A stretch of DNA of 64,000 bases, from assembly GCA_002793195.1 (NCBI GenBank), contig PFPT01000004.1, forward strand, positions 36,673 through 100,672. Direction: 5' to 3'. Shown here piece by piece: positions 30,650 to 37,599 of this stretch. Each line of letters begins with the position of its first letter. Positions within the stretch are counted from its first letter, which is position 1. Position numbers and translations under genes: made by a program. Under the pieces are notes generated by a model. The model saw only the letters and a program-made list of their open reading frames with translations, was not told the origin of the DNA and searched no databases. This DNA comes from Gammaproteobacteria bacterium CG_4_10_14_0_2_um_filter_38_22. Lineage in GTDB: Bacteria; Pseudomonadota; Gammaproteobacteria; Coxiellales; Coxiellaceae.

Positions 30650-31515
30650 TAGTACATCAACATCGCTGATAAAATCACCCATGCTATTGTGGTGCCTAAT
30701 AAAAACCGATCCGTGCACAACAATCGCGTAGGCGAACCGGATTTTTCCTCAACCAACGTAATTTGCAAATACCGCAAAATACCCAACAAAACCAGCGGCA
30801 CAGTCCAAGCATAGTGTCTGGTATCTAAATGAGAGGCAGTTGCTGCTTGTGTTGTATAAATCGTATAAGCAATTAATAGCGCACCTAAAATAATTGAAAT
30901 ACTGGTATCAATAAAAATAAGATTATATTTTTTAATACTTTCGCGATGCGAAACACCAAAATGATGCACCACATCATCACGACGTTTTGCAAATGCCAAA
31001 AATAAAGCAAGCAATCCCGTACACATTAAAATCCAAACAGAGGGTTGCACGTTAATTAATGCGGCACCCGCTAGTAAGCGCAATATGAAACCAGCAGCAA
31101 TACAATAGATATCGATGATTGCTATTTTTTTAAAAAAATAGCTATACAGGATATTCAAAAGGTAATAACCCAATAAAATCACGAAAAATAAATGCGATAA
31201 ATAAACAGCTGCGATCAAACTGCCCGCACTCAATATCACGAAAACAATATATGCCGTCAATAAACTAATTTTACCGCAGGCAATCGGACGCCATTTTTTT
31301 TGTGGATGCGAGCAATCCGTAACACGATCCCTGATATCATTGAAAACATAAATAGCTGATGCGTTCACACTAAAAATAACCGCACCTAAGAAAACAATAG
31401 ATACTTCGGGAAAATGAAATAATGATGGTGTGAAAAACAAAGGAGCAAACAAAAAAATATTTTTAATCCAATCGGCGGGCCGCAGCAAACGAATCAAACT
31501 GAAAAATGTATCCAT
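30649..31515 (-). CDS. UbiA-family prenyltransferase, decaprenyl-phosphate phosphoribosyltransferase-like
   Basis: 288 residues, eight to nine membrane helices, opening with LIRLLRPADWIKNIFLFAPL. The first Asp-rich motif is VFNDIRDRVTD (NDxxD), as in the mycobacterial phosphoribosyltransferase Rv3806c rather than the NDxxDxxxD of menaquinone or haem enzymes; the second region, IIDIYCIAAGFILRLLAGA, also matches. It would join phosphoribosyl pyrophosphate to a polyprenyl phosphate. First gene of the five-gene minus-strand operon. No phosphatase (PAP2) gene for the next step is adjacent. Confidence 0.85.
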   Translation of the reverse strand: MDTFFSLIRLLRPADWIKNIFLFAPLFFTPSLFHFPEVSIVFLGAVIFSVNASAIYVFNDIRDRVTDCSHPQKKWRPIACGKISLLTAYIVFVILSAGSLIAAVYLSHLFFVILLGYYLLNILYSYFFKKIAIIDIYCIAAGFILRLLAGAALINVQPSVWILMCTGLLALFLAFAKRRDDVVHHFGVSHRESIKKYNLIFIDTSISIILGALLIAYTIYTTQAATASHLDTRHYAWTVPLVLLGILRYLQITLVEEKSGSPTRLLCTDRFLLGTTIAWVILSAMLMY

Positions 31516-31612
31516 ACTAACTCAATCAATAAAAACAATGCAGTTTAACAAAAAAACACAGACGCAAACTCATGGATTTTTATTTTATACCCATTTAACT
31601 CGAAGATGCGAA

Positions 31613-31861
31613 TTAGTTTGCATTCTCTAGCTGATGGAGCACAATTAAAATTTTCTGCAACAAAATAGGCTGTAAATCACCATGCATATTTTCCTCTTCA
31701 GCCACACCCAATTCTTGCTCATCCAATGCCCATTGCTTTAATACCAAAATTTTTTCTTCACGCGTTAAAGCAGCATCGATTAATACTTCTTCAGGATGCT
31801 GGTAATTCTGAGCTGGATCTGTAATAATCCGCTCGAATTTTGTTTTTTCTAAAGCTGACAT
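31613..31861 (-). CDS. Small acidic conserved hypothetical protein
   Basis: 82 residues, mostly helical and acidic: MSALEKTKFERIITDPAQNY, then a segment of the form TREEKILVLKQWALDEQELG and a C-terminal Leu-rich helix. A protein of this shape occurs widely in gammaproteobacteria without a known function. GAGGAT lies about 6 nt before the ATG. A 19-bp palindrome over the likely -10 region lies 32 bp upstream (31893-31911). Confidence 0.7.
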   Translation of the reverse strand: MSALEKTKFERIITDPAQNYQHPEEVLIDAALTREEKILVLKQWALDEQELGVAEEENMHGDLQPILLQKILIVLHQLENAN

Positions 31862-31892
31862 AGCGTTATCCTCTAAAAAGTAAAAAAATAGC

Positions 31893-31911
31893 CTGTATAT
31901 ATATTATACAG
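31893..31911. promoter_or_regulatory. Palindrome CTGTATA-N5-TATACAG at the promoter of the 82-residue protein gene
   Basis: Perfect 7-bp arms separated by 5 bp, overlapping a TATAAT-like -10 on the minus strand. CTGT and ACAG ends recall a LexA box, but the spacing is 11 bp instead of 8, so a different repressor is more likely. The rest of 31912-32071 holds no gene; only a weak CACTT/AAGTG hairpin lies beyond the icmB stop. Confidence 0.4.
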
Positions 31912-32071
31912 TATAGCATAAATTACTTCTAAAGTACGTTTCAGCCTCTTGATTACAAAAGATTTTTAAAATGGCCTAAAAACAGCCTCTGTATATAAAT
32001 TTATCTGCGATATAAAGTATCACTTAATAAAAGTGCTTTATTCTGTTGTTTTCAAAAGAGAAAGATTATTT

Positions 32072-35000
32072 TTATTGGTTTTCTGAGCTGTGGTGCTGTC
32101 TTAAAAGATCGTCCAACAATTTTTTCACAACGCTGTCTTTACTCGACTCATCTAAAAATCCAGCTTCTTCTTTAAATCCCGCATACATTTCTTCCAACAT
32201 CTTGGTTGCCGTGCCGCCCGGAAATTGTTGTGCCAATAACTTTCGTGCCGCACGTGGACCAATTTTTTGGTATAAGTAATTACGAATATGCACATCTTCT
32301 GCGGATGTATTCAGTGCCCACAACTCAATCGGACCTAAAGTGGACGTGAGTAGCTGCGTATTCATTCCATTTTTTGTTGCAAATTGCGCTAAAAAGGTAG
32401 CTCCACTTTCACTGGGACCATGCACACGTGATTTCAGTGCATGACGTGCGGTATTGGTTAAACCAAATACTTTAGATGTTTTTTGAATAGACTGTTCAGG
32501 ACCGGATTCCATAATAAAAACAGACGTAGCAAATTCCACCATGACTTCATCAAAATCTTCAATCGACTGTGATAATAATGCAATTTGCACTTTCCATTTT
32601 CGACCTTCACGCATATCTTGAATCACTTGCTCACGCACAGCTCGCGCTTTAGACGTACGATGAAATTCATCTAACACAATACGTTTAGGATCTTCACGAA
32701 TTTCTGCGATGCGCAGTTGATGATAACTGCGATAGGCCTCTGGCATATCAGCTACGTTATCCTCAATTAAAAAATAATGTCGTGCTAACACATGGCGTGC
32801 CAGCATATACATCACAGCTGTTTGACGATTCGCAGCATCACCACCGGTTCGAGCCACTTCATCTAAATCAAGCGCCACTACTTTTGCCTCACCTAAATCA
32901 AATTGCGTAGTTTGTGAAATGATAGGGTATTCACGCACCGCACTGGAAATCATCCGAGCAAAAGCATGAATCAAATCTTCATTCGTCGGTGTTGTAATCT
33001 TCCCGTATAAATCTTGAATCGCGGGGATACGACAAACAGCGGCAACATCTGCTAACACCGGTATTGCAAAACGCTGAGACAACGTTGCTTCATGTGGAAA
33101 CCCTGCCACAAATAACGCATCAGTCACTTCCCACCATGTTGTTTGCGTATCCACAACAAAACCAATCTCTTCTAATAAACCATCAACTATTTCAGATAAT
33201 CCCGCAGCATAAACATTGGGTTTTCCATCATCAGCAAAAGCTTTATATAACTCATCAATGACTAAACCCGCCATATCAGAAACCCCATCATAGGCTTTCT
33301 CACTACCCACTGGCGTCACCAACAAAGTTAAAAAATTCACTAAAAACCCACGTTCTGGTGGTGCAGGATAACGACATCCCAATTGCGTATCGAAAGGATT
33401 GATAGCGTAATCAGATCGCATACGTAAACGATGATGCGCGACCAAATGTTTTTGATTCAGTGGCAATGCGTCTTTTAGCAATGTGATTAACCCACTGCTG
33501 GATGGGCCGATATCAATAATAGATATGCGAGGCAATCGAGAAATCCCTGGAGATAAACATACGGCTAAATTAATCGCGTTGGATAACACCGACTTACCCG
33601 AACCCGGGCGCGCATAAAATAAGTCAATCCAAGTGGTTTGCTGGCTGGATCCAGGATGATATGGCCATGGCTTTCCATCAGGTGAACGAAATAAAATTGC
33701 GCCATTTTTCCAAGGTGATGCAGGACGGAATAAAGGCAGCATGTATAACACATCAGACAACGGCGCAATACTGGGATTGGCCGCATTTTGTTGCGACACA
33801 GCCAACATCGTTGATACCGCACCTAAAAAAGCATCGCCAGAAATTTCTGATGTATCGCATGATCCCCAGCCTTGAATCGCCTTCGCCAACATCGAAGCAC
33901 GTGAACGCAATAAACGTTCATCACCTGCGGGTGCCCAAGTAGATGCGGCTACCCGTAATCGCACGACCGCATCATCTGTGTTTAATTTAATGTATTGCAG
34001 CAATTTCAGTGAATCCGTAATCAATCGATTTTGCGCAGATGTCACGCTTAATACCGACGCCAATGCTGAACGTAATCCTGCATAACCCAACCCGTCACTT
34101 TCGATTGAAAATGAAATACGCCACGGAATTTGCGTTTGCAATGTGCGCGCAAATAATCGAATAAAGGTTTGCAATTCTTTTGGAAATAAATCGATATATA
34201 CGGTTGTATAATCTTGATCACCAATGCGCACAGAACGTAAGTCTAGAATTTCAGCATCGCGTGGCAATACTTGTTTTGCAAGTGATGGCCACAACACATC
34301 TGAAATTTCACCAGTCGCATTTTTCAATTCTTTAATGGTAATTTTGTCGCCTGGCAAAACAGGTCGCCACTCTGATGCAGTAAATGCAGGATCAGCACTC
34401 AAACGAATAGCATGCACAGCATCATGCACTTCTAGCAATGACAAAATAATACCGTACTGCTGAAAATCACTGACTACTGAACGCACAAAAGAATCATGAG
34501 TTTCACGTAAATCCGGCACCGCCGCTAAAATATTTTGTGTATGCACAAAAGGCGGGATAGCACTATCTTTAATAACTGCCTTTTTTTCTTTATTAGCACG
34601 TTTTAATTGTTCACCGGTTAGCGATTTTAAACCTGTACATAAAACAAGATAGGTTTCTTCATGCGCGCAGTAACGCGCCAAATGATTGATTCGCTCTGCA
34701 AACAAATCATCCAGTTTCAATCCTAAACGTTCCGCTGTGTTTTGCGCTGGTGATAAAATATCAGCCAACTCTATTTTCACAGCTTCTTTATCATAACAAA
34801 AATAAACTTGTATCGTATGTCCTGATTGAGACATCGTTGTTTGCAATGATTGACGAAAACCCAGCTGAGCTTGATTGAATTCCTCACGACCAATTAATGA
34901 TTTCACCCCGTCGACACGAATAATTGATAAAAGTGCGCCATCATGATTCACCAAAACAGTAGGACTATCCGCTGTTTGTAAATCACAATAAGACGCCGTG

Positions 35001-35074
35001 GATTGTTTCAAGGATGTGCTCATCCAAGACAAAAATGAATCAAAAAAACCGGTCACGTCTGACAAGATACTCAT
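32072..35074 (-). CDS. icmB: DotO/IcmB, Dot/Icm type IVB secretion ATPase (VirB4-like)
   Basis: 1000 residues, cytoplasmic VirB4-related ATPase that forms the hexameric base of the Dot/Icm channel with DotB. Walker A ARPGSGKS lies at about residues 488-495, and Walker B-like RIVLDEFHRTSK at about 790, followed by the motif WKVQIALLSQSIEDF. Length equals the Legionella protein (1009). Last gene of the minus-strand dot/icm group, 19 bp after icmJ, matching the canonical order icmC-icmD-icmJ-icmB. Confidence 0.96.
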   Translation of the reverse strand: MSILSDVTGFFDSFLSWMSTSLKQSTASYCDLQTADSPTVLVNHDGALLSIIRVDGVKSLIGREEFNQAQLGFRQSLQTTMSQSGHTIQVYFCYDKEAVKIELADILSPAQNTAERLGLKLDDLFAERINHLARYCAHEETYLVLCTGLKSLTGEQLKRANKEKKAVIKDSAIPPFVHTQNILAAVPDLRETHDSFVRSVVSDFQQYGIILSLLEVHDAVHAIRLSADPAFTASEWRPVLPGDKITIKELKNATGEISDVLWPSLAKQVLPRDAEILDLRSVRIGDQDYTTVYIDLFPKELQTFIRLFARTLQTQIPWRISFSIESDGLGYAGLRSALASVLSVTSAQNRLITDSLKLLQYIKLNTDDAVVRLRVAASTWAPAGDERLLRSRASMLAKAIQGWGSCDTSEISGDAFLGAVSTMLAVSQQNAANPSIAPLSDVLYMLPLFRPASPWKNGAILFRSPDGKPWPYHPGSSQQTTWIDLFYARPGSGKSVLSNAINLAVCLSPGISRLPRISIIDIGPSSSGLITLLKDALPLNQKHLVAHHRLRMRSDYAINPFDTQLGCRYPAPPERGFLVNFLTLLVTPVGSEKAYDGVSDMAGLVIDELYKAFADDGKPNVYAAGLSEIVDGLLEEIGFVVDTQTTWWEVTDALFVAGFPHEATLSQRFAIPVLADVAAVCRIPAIQDLYGKITTPTNEDLIHAFARMISSAVREYPIISQTTQFDLGEAKVVALDLDEVARTGGDAANRQTAVMYMLARHVLARHYFLIEDNVADMPEAYRSYHQLRIAEIREDPKRIVLDEFHRTSKARAVREQVIQDMREGRKWKVQIALLSQSIEDFDEVMVEFATSVFIMESGPEQSIQKTSKVFGLTNTARHALKSRVHGPSESGATFLAQFATKNGMNTQLLTSTLGPIELWALNTSAEDVHIRNYLYQKIGPRAARKLLAQQFPGGTATKMLEEMYAGFKEEAGFLDESSKDSVVKKLLDDLLRQHHSSENQ

Positions 35075-35093
35075 GCTTCATTTCCTTAACGCG

Positions 35094-35717
35094 CTATGCT
35101 TCCAAAAAATAATGTAATCCTGATTTCATCCAGCTCATGATTTCACCTGAAGAACGTGCCATGTTTGGCAACAATCTAAATGTCTTTGAAATGGTTTCTT
35201 GAATCGTAGACTTTTTTTGATCACTCGCCTCAATTAACATTAAACCAAATTGTGAAGGGTTACTTAATCCCTCACCCATTTTTTCTTCCATCAGTTGTGC
35301 GCGCATTTTCAAGCTGCGATAAATATTTTTGGCGTGTGTCGCCGTGTCTAAATGATAAGCCATCGAAGCAAATAACACATGACACAATGCGTTTAATTCA
35401 TTTTGACGCATTTCGGGAAGATAAATTAAAACACCGCCCCCAAAATCACTTTTACCAACGGCTTCTAAGAAAAAACATTGTGCACATAAACCACAAGCAG
35501 TTGCCAAATTTTCCCGCTTATTATCGAGATAATTTCCGTTAAGATTAATTGTTTCCAGATTTTCTTTCGCTTGAAATCCACAAAAACCACAGGTGTATGA
35601 ATCCCGCGCATGTATCTTTGTCTGAAAAGCAAGAAAGGCGGGATCCGCCTTTCTCAACATAAACAAACGCCAATTATTCGCTGTTGCCATCAAGTGAATA
35701 TCATGCAAAGCGACCAT
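35094..35717 (-). CDS. icmJ: DotN/IcmJ, zinc-binding component of the type IV coupling complex
   Basis: 207 residues, same as the Legionella protein (208). Contains an HNH-like zinc site with Cys pairs in YTCGFCGFQAKE and CGLCAQCFF. In Legionella DotN binds the C-terminal region of DotL and is part of the effector-recruiting coupling complex. The start is supported by GAGGTGGTGCGCA upstream. Between icmD and icmB, as expected. Confidence 0.93.
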   Translation of the reverse strand: MVALHDIHLMATANNWRLFMLRKADPAFLAFQTKIHARDSYTCGFCGFQAKENLETINLNGNYLDNKRENLATACGLCAQCFFLEAVGKSDFGGGVLIYLPEMRQNELNALCHVLFASMAYHLDTATHAKNIYRSLKMRAQLMEEKMGEGLSNPSQFGLMLIEASDQKKSTIQETISKTFRLLPNMARSSGEIMSWMKSGLHYFLEA

Positions 35718-35746
35718 TGCGCACCACCTCTCTTCGCTATCTCACA

Positions 35747-36133
35747 TTAAGAGCCGATGATTGCTGTTATGCTTCCAGCTGTTGACGTGCCCAACACGCT
35801 TTTTGAAGCGCCTGTGATAATCGCAGGAAAAATTGACAACCCAGCACCAATGATAAGCAGGGTAAGTCCTTGACTTAAAGGAACCTGTGTTGGATTTAAT
35901 TTATGTTGATGGAACTTGAAAAAAGAAGCTAATACAAACCCAATACCGGTAACCAAAGCAACATCTGAAATCATTTTCGCAAGATCTTTAGTGTCTGTTG
36001 CTACTTTACCTTGCACACTGCTAATCGTTACTGCAGCCAATGCTGCAAGATCAACACAAAAAACGCCAAGCACAACTAACAACATCCGCCAAACGAGCGC
36101 AAAAGATAAAAAGCGAATCTTTTCTTTCGACAT
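35747..36133 (-). CDS. icmD: DotP/IcmD, small inner-membrane Dot/Icm component
   Basis: 128 residues with a signal-peptide-like first helix (ending near LAALAAVTI) and two further hydrophobic segments (VALVTGIGFVLASFFKF and LTLLIIGAGLSIFPAIITG). Sequence and position between icmC and icmJ fit IcmD; related to TraQ/TraR-type conjugation proteins. AGGGAG lies 8 nt before the ATG. A 135-bp gap separates it from icmC, with no further gene visible in that gap. Confidence 0.9.
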   Translation of the reverse strand: MSKEKIRFLSFALVWRMLLVVLGVFCVDLAALAAVTISSVQGKVATDTKDLAKMISDVALVTGIGFVLASFFKFHQHKLNPTQVPLSQGLTLLIIGAGLSIFPAIITGASKSVLGTSTAGSITAIIGS

Positions 36134-36268
36134 AGATATACTCCCTAGTTATTCAAAATTCCTCACGCAAAAGCGCATGCATTAATCATACACATACATT
36201 CAACTTTCAGAAACTGTTTTGATAGAAAAATTCAAGAGATATCGCAACATACTGCACTGCTTACTTTA

Positions 36269-36769
36269 TTACATCCCCAATAATTCTTTCAATAAATCAA
36301 TTGTCCCTAAAATATGCACGCACAACAATCCCGCCAACATATGGATCAGCGCTTTACCCAATGAACCAGGTTGTCCATGATGCCCGCCTGAACGCGCCAA
36401 TAATACAATACCGCGAATAAAAGAACCCACGCCAATAATTCGCACAAAAATTAATATCGGTGGAATTAACGCACTATAACCGTCTGTGCTGCCTTGGTAA
36501 CTCAGTGGACTCGCATCTCCCCAAAATGCTAATAAAGCCGTACCAATAAAGTTAGGCAACACAATTAATAACACTCCTGACAAAATCATAACCAAAGGAC
36601 CGGCTATTGACATTTGCGAAGACATCATCGTACGTGTTTCACCATATTTTTTTAGCTCATAAAAACCGCCGATAAACATGCCCACACCCATTACCCAAGC
36701 AACAGCGTTGACCGAACTCGCGATTAAAAGAAAATGATTTGTTAATGTAGCAGCAAAACCCGATACCAT
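36269..36769 (-). CDS. icmC: DotE/IcmC, inner-membrane Dot/Icm component
   Basis: 166 residues with four hydrophobic segments: VNAVAWVMGVGMFIGGFYEL, PLVMILSGVLLIVLPNFIGT, PPILIFVRIIGVGSFIRGIV and a C-terminal HMLAGLLCVHILGTIDLL. A conserved GQPGSLGKAL-like turn precedes the last helix. Related to IcmD and IcmV. GCGGAG lies 7 nt before the start. In the canonical position between icmG and icmD. Confidence 0.92.
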   Translation of the reverse strand: MVSGFAATLTNHFLLIASSVNAVAWVMGVGMFIGGFYELKKYGETRTMMSSQMSIAGPLVMILSGVLLIVLPNFIGTALLAFWGDASPLSYQGSTDGYSALIPPILIFVRIIGVGSFIRGIVLLARSGGHHGQPGSLGKALIHMLAGLLCVHILGTIDLLKELLGM

Positions 36770-36835
36770 AAAAAACTCCGCATGAACCTCTTAATGTCAC
36801 ACAAACTAATTATAGCTTATGCCATCATTTTTTTA

Positions 36836-37585
36836 TCAGTAATCATTTGGTCCATACTGTATTTTTCGACCACTACTGGTCTCGATAATCCCTTGTTCTG
36901 CATTAATTGAACTCACTACACCATACTCCGGAACGCGATCTCCCACTGTCACAGTCAGTGTTTCACCATTGCCCGATGTAACCCAAGCACGATCTGGTAA
37001 AACAGCCCTTAAGTGATAAACAAGGCGTTTTCCTTTTGGCATTTTTGTTATAACACGCTGCAATGTTTCAGATATCCCGCTAATTTGGCTTTCTAACGCC
37101 ACCAACTTTTGCTGTAACTGCTGATTCTCAGATTGTGTTTCACTCACTGTATTTTGTAAGCTCGTCACTTGAGAGTGCAACTCGTTAATTTGTGCTTCCG
37201 TGCGAGATGAATGTGCTTTTAATGCATCCAATGAACCTAAGACAGCATTATCAGGCTGCTGAATTGTTACAGGGGCTTGTTGTTGTGAAACAACAGATTG
37301 CTGAGAAATGGGTTGTGTCTTTTTTCCTGTATCCAACACACGAATAAAAATAATGATCAAAATCACTGCGGCAATGACAATCCATGCACGTTTATTTTTA
37401 AAAATAGGGAGCGCAGAAAAATGACTCAAAAAACCAGGAAAGCCTGTTTTTTTCTCAACGGTTTCTGCTGAACCCGATTCATCTGACTCCGTTTGCGATT
37501 CACTGCCCGAATCTGCCGAAGCATATTCATCCTGCGGAAACTGATATTCGTCATCAGGAGACACTTTTTTTTGATCATCCGTCAT
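36836..37585 (-). CDS. icmG: DotF/IcmG, inner-membrane Dot/Icm core component
   Basis: 249 residues (Legionella 269). Acidic N-terminal cytosolic part of about 65 residues, one membrane helix (WIVIAAVILIIIFIRVLD, about residues 68-86), then a periplasmic coiled coil at about 115-185 (LQNTVSETQSENQQLQQKLV) and a C-terminal beta domain around GETLTVTVGDRVPEYG. DotF associates with the DotG-DotH-DotC-DotD core. It lies between icmE and icmC. Confidence 0.92.
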   Translation of the reverse strand: MTDDQKKVSPDDEYQFPQDEYASADSGSESQTESDESGSAETVEKKTGFPGFLSHFSALPIFKNKRAWIVIAAVILIIIFIRVLDTGKKTQPISQQSVVSQQQAPVTIQQPDNAVLGSLDALKAHSSRTEAQINELHSQVTSLQNTVSETQSENQQLQQKLVALESQISGISETLQRVITKMPKGKRLVYHLRAVLPDRAWVTSGNGETLTVTVGDRVPEYGVVSSINAEQGIIETSSGRKIQYGPNDY

Positions 37586-37599
37586 AAAATCATACCCCG

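Noticed and set aside
31893..31911. SOS/LexA box
   Set aside because: The CTGT and ACAG ends are 11 bp apart instead of 8.
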